43,077 nucleotides of DNA, taken from Bacteroidota bacterium. GTDB lineage: Bacteria; Bacteroidota; Bacteroidia; Sphingobacteriales; Sphingobacteriaceae. A model generated the notes under the pieces. It was not told the DNA's origin and did not search any database. It saw nothing but the letters and a program-made list of their open reading frames with translations. The DNA lies in contig JAJYRG010000014.1 in assembly GCA_021794195.1 (NCBI GenBank), positions 1 to 43,077 on the forward strand. Direction: 5' to 3'. Below, piece after piece: positions 1 through 7,749 of the stretch (position 1 is the first letter of the stretch; the number at the start of each line of letters is the position of its first letter). Made by a program: the position numbers and the translations under genes.

Positions 1-126
1 ATCTAATTCATACACACAAGGGAGCCATGCATATTTAGCTTCAATCCCGGCGTATGAAAGCTTTGCTCAAGAAACTTTTACTTATTCTCCTAAAAATATT
101 TACTTTTATCACAAAAACAGATCTGC

Positions 127-900
127 ATGACCAAAGCTGAACTGCGAAAAATAATAAACGATAACGCTACAAAAAAGGGCCGTATTTTTGATTATACCAT
201 ACAGGTATTAATCTTTGGTTCGCTCATCGCATATGCTATTGAAACTTTGCCGGGTAATTCTCCTGAAACGAAAGCTATATTAAAAAATATAGAAACTGTT
301 TCTGCAGTTTTATTCAGTATTGAGTATATTTTACGCATTGCTGTGGCTAAAAAGCCCTTAACATACATATTCAGCTTTTACGGAATAATAGATTTTCTGG
401 CGGTCTTACCTTTTTACTTGATGACATCCATTGATTTACGATCTTTACGTGCTTTTCGGATTTTCAGAATATTCCGGGCGTTCAAACTTATCCGTTACAA
501 CAATGCTTTAAATCGTTTTAATATTGCTGCCCGCATTGTTAAAGAGGAGATAATTTTGTTTTTAATGGTCACAGCTATTTTTTTGTTTCTCGCTTCTGCC
601 GGGATTTATTATTTCGAAAATGATGCACAGCCCGAATTTTTTTCTTCTGTCTTTCACAGCGGATGGTGGTCTATTGTTACTTTGACTACGGTAGGCTACG
701 GGGATGTATATCCTGTTACTTTGGGAGGTAAGTTGTTCACATTTATGATTTTGATGATCGGTGTCGGTATTGTAACCATTCCTGCAGGTCTGGTGGCAAG
801 CGCCCTGACAAAAGCGAGGGAAATGGAGGAAGCCGCACATAATAAAATTATTGAAGAGCAGAAAGAAATAAGAAAGGAGGAAAATAGTGCGGATAAATAA
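127..900 (+). CDS. Voltage-gated potassium channel family protein (6TM)
   Basis: An inner-membrane ion channel of 257 residues with the six-helix voltage-gated cation channel architecture. The filter motif TLTTVGYGD lies at residues 185-193, between the last two membrane helices, and is the classic K+ selectivity filter. A positively charged S4-like helix (arginines roughly every third position, residues 105-123) indicates a voltage sensor. The tail after residue 225 is a short charged helix without an RCK/TrkA-N domain, so gating by NAD or Ca2+ through such a domain is unlikely. The ATG start gives a complete family-length protein. It converges on the acetyltransferase gene, with four bases between the stop codons. 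K+ selectivity is inferred from the motif; the physiological role is unknown. Confidence 0.92.
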   Translation: MTKAELRKIINDNATKKGRIFDYTIQVLIFGSLIAYAIETLPGNSPETKAILKNIETVSAVLFSIEYILRIAVAKKPLTYIFSFYGIIDFLAVLPFYLMTSIDLRSLRAFRIFRIFRAFKLIRYNNALNRFNIAARIVKEEIILFLMVTAIFLFLASAGIYYFENDAQPEFFSSVFHSGWWSIVTLTTVGYGDVYPVTLGGKLFTFMILMIGVGIVTIPAGLVASALTKAREMEEAAHNKIIEEQKEIRKEENSADK

Positions 901-904
901 AGGA

Positions 905-1459
905 CTATTTAATCTTGCGTATAATCCGACAAGGATTTCCCGCTGCTACGACGTTCGCCGGAATATTTTTTACGACTACACTGCCGGCACCGATCGTTGA
1001 ATTATCCCCTATGCTTACACCGGGTAAAACGACGACGTTCCCCCCAATCCATACATTGTCGCCCACCTGAATAGCTTGTGCATATTCCAACCCTTGATTT
1101 CTCTGCTGAACATCGGTAGGATGCCCCACTGTGTAAAACCCACAATTCGGCCCTACAAACACATTGTCTCCAAAAGATACAGAACCACTGTCCAAAATAA
1201 CCAAATTATGATTTGCATAAAAGTTTTCACCCAGTTCTATATTATATCCGTAATCACACCAAAACGGCTGCTCAATCATAAAGTTCTCTTTAGTAGACTT
1301 TACGATTTTTCGGATAAACTGCTTTCTATTGTGAAAATGCGTATAATCAAGCTTATTATAGGCTCCGCACAAAGTTTTACATGCTTTTCGGGCTTTCATA
1401 AGCTCTTTGTCCCAAGCATTATACATTTGTGTAGTAGTATGTTTGTCTTTTTCAGCCAT
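905..1459 (-). CDS. Maltose/galactoside O-acetyltransferase-like hexapeptide-repeat protein
   Basis: A cytoplasmic left-handed beta-helix acetyltransferase of 184 residues, of the maltose O-acetyltransferase (Maa/LacA) type, which transfers acetyl from acetyl-CoA to sugar hydroxyls. The N-terminal part (MYNAWDKELMKARKACKTL) matches the Mac N-terminal domain. The rest is hexapeptide repeats, with the probable catalytic histidine in YTVGHPTD and the family C-terminal AAGNPCRIIRKI. The open frame extends 30 codons further upstream, but only the ATG at 1459 gives a normal N-terminus. It is divergent from tpx, with 88 bp between starts. The natural acceptor sugar cannot be told from sequence. Confidence 0.9.
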   Translation of the reverse strand: MAEKDKHTTTQMYNAWDKELMKARKACKTLCGAYNKLDYTHFHNRKQFIRKIVKSTKENFMIEQPFWCDYGYNIELGENFYANHNLVILDSGSVSFGDNVFVGPNCGFYTVGHPTDVQQRNQGLEYAQAIQVGDNVWIGGNVVVLPGVSIGDNSTIGAGSVVVKNIPANVVAAGNPCRIIRKIK

Positions 1460-1486
1460 TATTCTAATTCGAAAAATTATTCCTTT

Positions 1487-1509
1487 CGAATATAATATTT
1501 TTATATTCG
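1487..1509. promoter_or_regulatory. 9-bp perfect inverted repeat in a divergent promoter region
   Basis: CGAATATAA (1487-1495) and TTATATTCG (1501-1509) are exact reverse complements separated by five bases. They lie between the divergent acetyltransferase and tpx genes. The size and symmetry suit a dimeric regulator's operator. No terminator role is likely, because the arms are AT-rich and no gene ends here. The regulator is unknown. Confidence 0.45.
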
Positions 1510-1534
1510 TAATAATAGAAAAAATTTCTTCATT

Positions 1535-1542
1535 CAAACTTA
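1535..1542 (-). promoter_or_regulatory. -7 promoter element (TAAGTTTG) for the acetyltransferase gene
   Basis: Read on the minus strand this is TAAGTTTG, an exact match to the Bacteroidota TAnnTTTG element, 75 bp before the acetyltransferase ATG. No clear -33 TTG was found, so support is moderate. If used, the transcript would run through the palindrome at 1487-1509. Confidence 0.35.
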
Positions 1543-1547
1543 AACAC

Positions 1548-2168
1548 ATGAAAAATATTCTCGCATCATTCTCTGCCGCACTGTTATTGATAGCCTGTCA
1601 GTCCGCGACGGAATCAGAAAACACAAATCATCAAGAGAACACAAATCAAGAAGAAGAACATCAGAACTTCGGTACTACCGTGACTATGGGCGGTGAACCT
1701 GTGCAAACAATAGGCAAATTGCCCGAAGTGGGCTCGCAAGCAATAGATTTTTCCTTAGCCGATAAAGATATGGGTGACAAAAGCTTATCTGACTTTGCCG
1801 GCAAAAACATTATTTTAAATATTTTCCCAAGCGTAGATACAAAAGTCTGTTCAGAGTCGGTACGTACTTTCAATGAAAAAGCAGCTAATCTCAACAATAC
1901 TGCCGTGCTGTGTATTTCAAAAGATTTGCCCTTTGCCCAAGAGCGATTTTGCGGAGCGGAAGGCATTGAAAATGTTACTATGCTTTCAGATTTTAGAAGT
2001 GATTTCGGTGAAAAATATGGCGTAGAAATAGGAGAGGGGCCAATGAAAGGATTATTAAGCCGGGCAGTAGTCGTCATTGACCCGGAAGGGAAGGTTGTCT
2101 ATGAAGAGCAGGTAACCGAACTTTCACACGAACCGGACTACACGGCTGCATTGGAAGCAGTAAAATAA
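1548..2168 (+). CDS. tpx: Thiol peroxidase Tpx, lipoprotein-anchored form
   Basis: An atypical 2-Cys peroxiredoxin of the Tpx family, reducing H2O2 and alkyl hydroperoxides, probably with thioredoxin-like donors. The peroxidatic Cys101 lies in PSVDTKVC and the resolving Cys135 in RFCGAEGIENV. Their 34-residue spacing equals that of E. coli Tpx (Cys61/Cys95). Unusually, the ATG at 1548 opens a lipoprotein signal peptide with lipobox LIAC (Cys17), followed by a Glu/Asn/Gln-rich linker to about residue 45. The protein is therefore predicted to be membrane-anchored in the periplasm rather than soluble. The open frame extends upstream of 1548, but that part is antisense to the acetyltransferase gene. 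Total 206 residues. The enzyme assignment is firm; the location is inferred. Confidence 0.94.
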   Translation: MKNILASFSAALLLIACQSATESENTNHQENTNQEEEHQNFGTTVTMGGEPVQTIGKLPEVGSQAIDFSLADKDMGDKSLSDFAGKNIILNIFPSVDTKVCSESVRTFNEKAANLNNTAVLCISKDLPFAQERFCGAEGIENVTMLSDFRSDFGEKYGVEIGEGPMKGLLSRAVVVIDPEGKVVYEEQVTELSHEPDYTAALEAVK

Positions 2169-2231
2169 AAAATAAAGGCGGTTAACAAAGTATTATTTCA
2201 TCGGTTGTTCCAAAACTTAATCTCACTGAAA

Positions 2232-3113
2232 ATGCCTGTAACATTTGATAAACCTCTCTTCATAATTTTCTTGTTTTTTACAATTTCGAATACGGTAGAA
2301 GCTCAGTCCATCGCACCTACAGGAGAGCATTACCGTTTGAAGAAAATCATTCCTGTTGAAGGTAGACAAGGTATCGCGATAGACGAAAACTATTATTATG
2401 TGTCCAGTAGCACTGCTTTATTTAAGTACGACAAAGAAGGAAATTTATTAGCGACAAACAAGGATCCTTTTAAAAACTTAAAAAAAGCAGCCAATCACTT
2501 TGGCGACATTGATGTACATAATGGGAAAATATATACAGGGATAGAGTGGTTTGAAGATGGGGTGGGAAAAGACATTCAAATTGCTATCTATGATGCAGAA
2601 TCCTTAGCTTATGAATCTTCTATTGACTTTGACCCTTCTTCTGGACAAGAAGAGGTGTGTGGCATTACCGTTGACCCTGTACGTAATATGGCGTGGATGG
2701 CAGATTGGGTCAACGGCAACTACCTCTATAGGTATGATTTGACTACTGAGAAATACCATGGAAAATTACATATAAGACCAGCTCCTCAGTATCAACAAGG
2801 TGTTTTTTACGCCGATGGAAAAATTTTGATTTCTGCAGATGACGGAGATGCAGACTTACATGAAACAGACAATTTGTACGCTGTGGACGTTTCAGACCTC
2901 GGTAAAACAGCTGCTTTTGTTACGCATTTCAAAGAAATGAAAGAGTTTGTACGAGCAGGGGAAATTGAAGGGCTAAGTATAGATCCTACAAATAATGATT
3001 TGCTAGTATTGACAAATAGGGGATCACGCATCGTTTTAGGAATGGTCAAAGGGTTTTACGAAGGATATACTGAAGAACTTCACGAATTGTATATTTATGA
3101 AAGAATAAAATAA
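2232..3113 (+). CDS. Secreted beta-propeller-like protein of unknown function
   Basis: A 293-residue protein. The start is placed at the ATG at 2232, because it gives a clean signal peptide (hydrophobic FIIFLFFTI core, probable cleavage after VEA). The mature part has repeated strand patterns such as GIAIDENYYYVSSS, GDIDVHNGKIYTGIEWF, GITVDPVRNMAWMADW and GLSIDPTNNDLLVLTN. These resemble the blades of YncE, SdiA-regulated or strictosidine-synthase-like propellers. No catalytic motif was recognised. It lies 63 bp after tpx on the same strand and could be co-transcribed. Export is well supported; function is not assigned. Confidence 0.75.
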   Translation: MPVTFDKPLFIIFLFFTISNTVEAQSIAPTGEHYRLKKIIPVEGRQGIAIDENYYYVSSSTALFKYDKEGNLLATNKDPFKNLKKAANHFGDIDVHNGKIYTGIEWFEDGVGKDIQIAIYDAESLAYESSIDFDPSSGQEEVCGITVDPVRNMAWMADWVNGNYLYRYDLTTEKYHGKLHIRPAPQYQQGVFYADGKILISADDGDADLHETDNLYAVDVSDLGKTAAFVTHFKEMKEFVRAGEIEGLSIDPTNNDLLVLTNRGSRIVLGMVKGFYEGYTEELHELYIYERIK

Positions 3114-3121
3114 AGCCTTCT

Positions 3122-3157
3122 ATTCACCGCCCCCTTTATAAAGGGGATCCGGTGAAT
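3122..3157. terminator. Hairpin between convergent genes (terminator-like)
   Basis: ATTCACCG (3122-3129) pairs with CGGTGAAT (3150-3157), enclosing a second palindrome CCCCTTTATAAAGGGG (3131-3146). It lies between the stops of two convergent genes, so it may stop transcription from both sides. T-runs next to it are short, so a REP-like or mRNA-stabilising hairpin is an alternative. Confidence 0.6.
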
Positions 3158-3174
3158 AAAAACCTATAGTAAGT

Positions 3175-4638
3175 TTAAAATTTATTGATATAATTGCTGA
3201 AGAGATCTTCAAATTGCAATCCTTCGTCAAAACGCTGCTTACTCAGTTTATGAAAAGCGACTAACCCCCAAAGAACAAACTCCATCATAAAATAACGATC
3301 GGATTCTTGCAGATCAGGCACATGTTTTTCCACTAATTTTTTTAAGGGTGTGATACTGTCCAGGGTTTCTTGATATCTCTTTTCGTTCATGTCTTCATAC
3401 AGTACCACGTTTTCAGTATGTAAAAACCAATCTATCAACTCATCGTACGGAGATTCAGCATCTTTCTTTTCGAGCTTCTCGATTTTCGGAAAATAAGAAG
3501 GAAACAAACTTTTCACAGCTTCTTCAATTAAAGTTTGTGCAACAAAAGCCGGTCCTTCTTGTTCTCCTTCATAAAGCAACTCGATCTTTCCGGTAATTGC
3601 CGGAACAATGCCCATAAAATCCGAAAAGCGTATTTTGGTTTTTTTATCGCCGCTTATCAATAAACGCCTTTCGGCGGTGCTGATTAAATTCTGAAAAGCC
3701 GAAATACTCATTCTGGCGCTGACTCCACTTTTTTCATCTACATATTCGCTTTCACGTGCTTCAAAACTGATTTGTTCTAAAATATCTTTTGCTAATTCCG
3801 GCACATAAATATTTTCGGTTTGAATATCTTCCAATTTTGCTTCTTCTCCTGTAATTGTCTTCGCTGTATTTATATCTTTTGGATAATGGGTTAAAATCTG
3901 CGAACCTATTCTGTCTTTCAAAGGAGTAACTATATTGCCCCGGTTTGTATAATCTTCCGGGTTTGCCGTGAATACAAATTGGACATCCAAAGGCAGTCTG
4001 AGGTTAAAGCCCCTAATCTGCACATCTCCTTCTTGGAGTATATTAAACAAAGAAACCTGAATACGCGCTTGCAGATCCGGTAACTCATTGATCACAAATA
4101 TACTTCGATTAGCCCGCGGAATCATCCCATAATGAATAACCCGATCGTCATCATAGCTCAACTTTAGATTAGCCGCTTTGATGGGGTCTATATCTCCTAT
4201 CAAGTCGGCTACCGTCACATCCGGTGTAGCCAGTTTTTCAGCAAAACGTTCTTCCCGATGCACCCAAGAAATAGGTGTTTTTTCTCCTTTTTCATGAATT
4301 AACGCTTTGGCATAGCGTGAAATCGGCAAAAATGGATCATCTTTAATTTCAGAACCTTCGACTACTGGAATGTATTCATCTAAAAGATGGACCATTAAAC
4401 GCGCCAAACGGGTTTTCGCCTGACCCCGCAAACCCAGCAAGTTAATATTGTGTTTTGAAAGAATCGCTCTTTCTAACTCGGGTATAACTGAATAATCATA
4501 TCCGTACACGCCTTCAAATACAGTCTCCTGGTTTTTTATTTTTCGAATCAGGTTTTTCCTCAGTTCATCCTTTATACTCTTATATTCATATCCAGCGTTC
4601 TTGAGCTCGCCAAATGTCTTTATTTCCGGTCTATTCAT
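3175..4638 (-). CDS. MoxR/Mg-chelatase-like AAA+ ATPase
   Basis: A 487-residue AAA+ ATPase of the chelatase/MoxR clade, often labelled sigma-54-interacting or Mg-chelatase subunit. Walker A is GLRGQAKT (69-76), Walker B is FVINELPDL (about 181-189), and sensor 1 is FVFTANPEDYT (221-231). LKDRIGSQ (240-247) probably carries the arginine finger. The insert VQIRGFNLRLPLDVQ after the NILQEGD helix is the chelatase-type beta-hairpin. No DNA-binding domain is present, so a transcription-activator role is unlikely. The ATG at 4638 lies 59 bp downstream of the VWA gene, on the same strand. Such ATPase-VWA pairs act as metal-insertion or complex-remodelling chaperones. The client is unknown, and no chelatase large subunit lies nearby. 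Confidence 0.85.
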   Translation of the reverse strand: MNRPEIKTFGELKNAGYEYKSIKDELRKNLIRKIKNQETVFEGVYGYDYSVIPELERAILSKHNINLLGLRGQAKTRLARLMVHLLDEYIPVVEGSEIKDDPFLPISRYAKALIHEKGEKTPISWVHREERFAEKLATPDVTVADLIGDIDPIKAANLKLSYDDDRVIHYGMIPRANRSIFVINELPDLQARIQVSLFNILQEGDVQIRGFNLRLPLDVQFVFTANPEDYTNRGNIVTPLKDRIGSQILTHYPKDINTAKTITGEEAKLEDIQTENIYVPELAKDILEQISFEARESEYVDEKSGVSARMSISAFQNLISTAERRLLISGDKKTKIRFSDFMGIVPAITGKIELLYEGEQEGPAFVAQTLIEEAVKSLFPSYFPKIEKLEKKDAESPYDELIDWFLHTENVVLYEDMNEKRYQETLDSITPLKKLVEKHVPDLQESDRYFMMEFVLWGLVAFHKLSKQRFDEGLQFEDLFSNYINKF

Positions 4639-4697
4639 AAATACATTTTATTTATTTCATTTTTTTAATAATCGCTCTGTCATTGTCTTTTTTTCTC

Positions 4698-5819
4698 TTA
4701 CCGCATCCGTTTCTTACGATTATTTTCATAATCTTCAAATATCATTTCTCCCAATCCTTTTAAACCTGTGTAATAAGCTTTTCCACGATTCGACTTCGTA
4801 AAATCCCGTACAAATTGCTGTAGGTAAGGATCGGTGGCAATCATGAAAGTGGTAATCGGAATTTGTAACTTCCGTGCTTGAGCCGCCATATCGTAGCATT
4901 TGTTAACTATATAAGGATCTAAACCCATAGGATTTTTGTAATAAGAACCGTCTCTAAGTTGCAGACAACTGGGTTTTCCATCGGTAATCATGAATATCTG
5001 TTTGTTTGCATTTCGTTTGCGGCGCAAGATATTCATCGCCAATTGCAATCCAGCAACAGTATTCGTATGAAAAGGCCCCACCTGCAAGTAAGGTAAATCC
5101 TTTAACGAAATAGGCCACGCGTCATTGCCAAAGACGAGAATATCCAACGTATCTTTAGGGTACCGTGTCGTAATGAGTTCGGCCAACGCCATGGCCACCT
5201 TTTTCGCCGGAGTGATTCTATCTTCTCCATACAGAATCATGCTATGCGAAATATCAATCATCAAAACTGTACTCATTCCGGTTTTAAACTGGCTGTCTTC
5301 AACAACAAGGTCACCTTCATTTAAAGTGAAGTCGCCTATACCATGGTTGATTTGTGCATTTTTTAAACTTTCTGTCATAGATATCTTCTCGGGGACATCT
5401 CCAAAACGATAGCTGCGGAGCTCTCCCGTCTTTTCATCACTGCTCCCGCTGTATTCCGTTTTGTGACTTCCAGAGTTGCCTTTCCGCATTTTTCCAAAAA
5501 TTTGATTCAAAGCACGCTGCCGTATAGCTTGTTCCGTTTTAGAAGTAATGGCCAAACCTCCCTTGCCATCATTCCCCACACGCTCCTGGATATACCCTTT
5601 CTTAATCAAGTCTTGAATAAAGTCGTCAATGGTGTATTCAGGAGTGGTCAGTTCATATTCTACGTCTAACTGCCGCAACCAATCAATCGCTTCATCAAAA
5701 TCTCCTGAAGTAAACGTGATAAGTTCTTGGAAAATATCAAAAAGCTTTTCAAAAGGTGTCTTTTCATCAGCTTGATAAGATGTAAAAATAAATCCTTCCC
5801 CTAATTCATTCCGTTCCAT
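4698..5819 (-). CDS. VWA-domain protein, partner of the AAA+ ATPase
   Basis: A 373-residue protein with a C-terminal von Willebrand factor A domain. The metal-ion-dependent adhesion site is intact: DISHS (Asp189, Ser191, Ser193) and TDGKPS (Asp280). The N-terminal half (about 1-185) is helical and charged and was not recognised. There is no signal peptide or membrane segment, so it should be cytoplasmic. The frame extends 20 codons further, but the ATG at 5819 is preferred because the extension looks non-coding. It is first in the minus-strand pair with the ATPase gene, resembling ChlI-ChlD, CobS-CobT and MoxR-VWA couples. Function beyond this partnership is inferred. Confidence 0.87.
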   Translation of the reverse strand: MERNELGEGFIFTSYQADEKTPFEKLFDIFQELITFTSGDFDEAIDWLRQLDVEYELTTPEYTIDDFIQDLIKKGYIQERVGNDGKGGLAITSKTEQAIRQRALNQIFGKMRKGNSGSHKTEYSGSSDEKTGELRSYRFGDVPEKISMTESLKNAQINHGIGDFTLNEGDLVVEDSQFKTGMSTVLMIDISHSMILYGEDRITPAKKVAMALAELITTRYPKDTLDILVFGNDAWPISLKDLPYLQVGPFHTNTVAGLQLAMNILRRKRNANKQIFMITDGKPSCLQLRDGSYYKNPMGLDPYIVNKCYDMAAQARKLQIPITTFMIATDPYLQQFVRDFTKSNRGKAYYTGLKGLGEMIFEDYENNRKKRMR

Positions 5820-5982
5820 AAGTCTAAAGATACGGATTTTTAAAAAAATAGATAAATATTTATACCCTGACAATTTCAAAGTGTTCTGAGCAAAAAATAA
5901 TCATCGAACTCAGGCTTATGGCCTCTTGCTATGTTTAATTTTTCATTCTACATTTCTGTTAAAAAGTGTTATAAACCTTTCT

Positions 5983-5999
5983 TTGGCACGGTCTTAGCA
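5983..5999 (+). promoter_or_regulatory. Sigma-54-type (-24/-12) promoter
   Basis: TTGGCACG-GTCT-TAGCA matches the RpoN consensus (TTGGCACG-N4-TTGCA) with one mismatch. The invariant GG (5985-5986) and GC (5997-5998) are separated by exactly ten bases. The predicted start near 6010 gives a leader of about 70 nt to the lipoprotein ATG at 6082. No TAnnTTTG element was seen here. Confidence 0.6.
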
Positions 6000-6081
6000 A
6001 AATTTAAAATTCAGAAGCGCTCATTTTATTTGACGCGAAGTAGTATAAAAAATTGTTTAAAACAACAAAGGTTTATTTATT

Positions 6082-6504
6082 ATGAAAAAATTAGCAATGT
6101 TAGTAATGCCGCTTCTATTTTTTATGGCATGTAGCGAAGACGAAGTTCCAGATGGACAAGAAGCCGATAGAAAACATCTGGAAAATTTAAAAACCAAAAT
6201 CGAAAACAAAGTGCAAGATGTTGAATGTGAAGATGCAGAAGGTTGGGATTATACCGCTTTAGGAAGTAAGGCTTGTGGAGGGCCACAAGAATATATAGCA
6301 TACCCTCTTTCTATCGACACAGAAGAGTTTTTGTCCTTGGTAGAAGAGTATACGAATGCAGAAGCAGAATATAATAGCAAATATGGTATCACTTCAGATT
6401 GTAGCGAAACTCCCGTACCTACCGGGGTGCAATGTGAAAATGGTGAACCGGTATTAGTATATGATGGTGTCAGTGAAGGTGTACCGGCAACGGAAAACAA
6501 TTAA
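6082..6504 (+). CDS. Small cysteine-containing lipoprotein, unknown function
   Basis: A 140-residue protein with a lipoprotein signal peptide and lipobox FMAC (Cys17), so it should be lipid-anchored in the periplasm or at the surface. The mature part starts with a charged helix and has four more cysteines, in VECED, KACGG, SDCSE and VQCEN, probably forming two disulfides. The stretches GSKACGGPQEYIAY and CENGEPVLVY resemble a family of small lipoproteins I recall from Bacteroidota, none with known function. It is monocistronic: the sigma-54-like promoter lies 83 bp upstream of the ATG and a strong hairpin follows the stop. Acidic composition and export are seen; the role is unknown. Confidence 0.8.
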   Translation: MKKLAMLVMPLLFFMACSEDEVPDGQEADRKHLENLKTKIENKVQDVECEDAEGWDYTALGSKACGGPQEYIAYPLSIDTEEFLSLVEEYTNAEAEYNSKYGITSDCSETPVPTGVQCENGEPVLVYDGVSEGVPATENN

Positions 6505-6537
6505 CTCTTCATTTTCAAAAAATATTTTTTTATAAGT

Positions 6538-6577
6538 CCTTTCTTTGTTTTGCAAAGTATTTGCAAACAAAGAAAGG
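6538..6577 (+). terminator. Strong stem-loop terminator after the lipoprotein gene
   Basis: The left arm (CCTTTCTTTGTTTTGCAAA) and right arm (TTTGCAAACAAAGAAAGG) pair over about 18 bp with one bulged T. It starts 33 bp after the stop codon. No long T-run follows, only TTCTTAATT. The next 216 bp up to menA hold no recognisable gene, only short decayed-looking frames on both strands. Confidence 0.65.
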
Positions 6578-6793
6578 TTCTTAATTAAGCTTTTTTCAAC
6601 CTTTCTTCAACGCAGGAGTATTTCTACTATCTCTATACCCGTAATAATCATTAGCCTCCTCCTTTTCCCAGTAATTTTACCGAAATCAGGGCATAGGTAA
6701 AGCTTTTAACCTCTCTTTATTCTGCGTCCTCTAAAAAAACCTTAGTTTTATGTATCTTCGTCATTTGCAAAATAAGCGTAAAACAGAGCAGGT

Positions 6794-7735
6794 ATGGCTT
6801 CTTCAGACAAAATCAGCGTGCGCCAGGCACTCAATGAGAAGGGGGGGAAAGACGTATGGTGGCGTCTTTTGCGGCCCCACACACTTACGGCATCCTTTAT
6901 ACCCGTGTTTATAGGTTCTATGTTGGCCTACTCTCATAACTCATTGCTTCACTTCCCTCTTTTTTTGGCTATGCTTGCTGCTTCTATTCTTATCCAAGCG
7001 GCCACGAATATGTTTAATGAATATTTTGATTATAAGCGGGGCTTGGACAATGAGCATTCGGTAGGAATAGGAGGGACGATAGTCCGAGACAAAATAAAGC
7101 CGAAAACTGTTTTAAACTTAGGGTATTTATTTTTTATACTTGCCATTCTACTGGGTATATATATTTGTATTTCATCCAGCTGGTGGATAGCGGGCATAGG
7201 TGCGGGCAGTATGGTTGTCGGCTATCTCTACACCGGTGGCCCTCTCCCTATCGCTTATACACCTTTCGGTGAGCTTTTTGCCGGGTTTTTAATGGGTACG
7301 GTTCTTATCGGAATCAGCTTTTTTATCCAGACCGGCTTTATCGATACAGATGTACTTTTACTGTCTATTCCCACCGCACTTTTCATTGCTTGCCTGCTCT
7401 TGGCAAATAATATTAGAGATTTGGATGGGGATAAAAAGCATGGGCGCAAAACAATAGCTATTTTATTAGGTCGTCGTAAAGCCATTGTCCTACAGTCTAT
7501 TACTTTTCTATTCATTTATCTTCTCACTGCTTTTTTTATTCTCTCCGGCAAGCTTCCCCTATGGTCTTTACTTGTTTATATAAGTCTAGGCTCCGCTATC
7601 AAAACTATAAAACTATACAAAGGGAAAACTAAGCCTTTAGAACTTATGCCGGCTATGATTGCTACTGGCAAAACAAACACCTTATATGGTTTTTTATTAG
7701 GTATTTCGCTTCTGCTAAGCGTTTTATTTTACTAA
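6794..7735 (+). CDS. menA: 1,4-dihydroxy-2-naphthoate polyprenyltransferase (MenA)
   Basis: A UbiA-superfamily inner-membrane prenyltransferase that attaches the polyprenyl tail to 1,4-dihydroxy-2-naphthoate in menaquinone synthesis. The two Asp-rich motifs that bind Mg-diphosphate are present: NMFNEYFDYKRGLD (72-85) and NNIRDLDGDKKHGRKT (205-220). About eight hydrophobic helices account for the rest, and 313 residues is the usual MenA length. Motif 1 with its NxxxD pattern and the following HSVGIGG segment favour MenA over UbiA or heme O synthase. The ATG is at 6794; TATCTTCG (6752-6759) is a weak candidate -7 element. The glycosyltransferase gene follows after 14 bp, probably co-transcribed by position alone. 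Confidence 0.93.
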   Translation: MASSDKISVRQALNEKGGKDVWWRLLRPHTLTASFIPVFIGSMLAYSHNSLLHFPLFLAMLAASILIQAATNMFNEYFDYKRGLDNEHSVGIGGTIVRDKIKPKTVLNLGYLFFILAILLGIYICISSSWWIAGIGAGSMVVGYLYTGGPLPIAYTPFGELFAGFLMGTVLIGISFFIQTGFIDTDVLLLSIPTALFIACLLLANNIRDLDGDKKHGRKTIAILLGRRKAIVLQSITFLFIYLLTAFFILSGKLPLWSLLVYISLGSAIKTIKLYKGKTKPLELMPAMIATGKTNTLYGFLLGISLLLSVLFY

Positions 7736-7749
7736 CAGATAAGCATGAT

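Noticed and set aside
38..50. AGCTTCAATCCCG near the left edge, repeated at about 27048.
   Set aside because: A 13-base match is expected many times by chance and the flanks differ.
3745..3765. TTTCACGTG, half of a parS-like site.
   Set aside because: Only one half matches, it lies inside the AAA+ ATPase gene, and it breaks the palindrome.
6590..6780. Short coding-like frames on both strands (for example one ending TPALKKG on the minus strand, and a hydrophobic one ending LPKSGHR on the plus strand).
   Set aside because: No start codons, stops close upstream, and no family recognised. It may be decayed sequence, but there is not enough to call a pseudogene.
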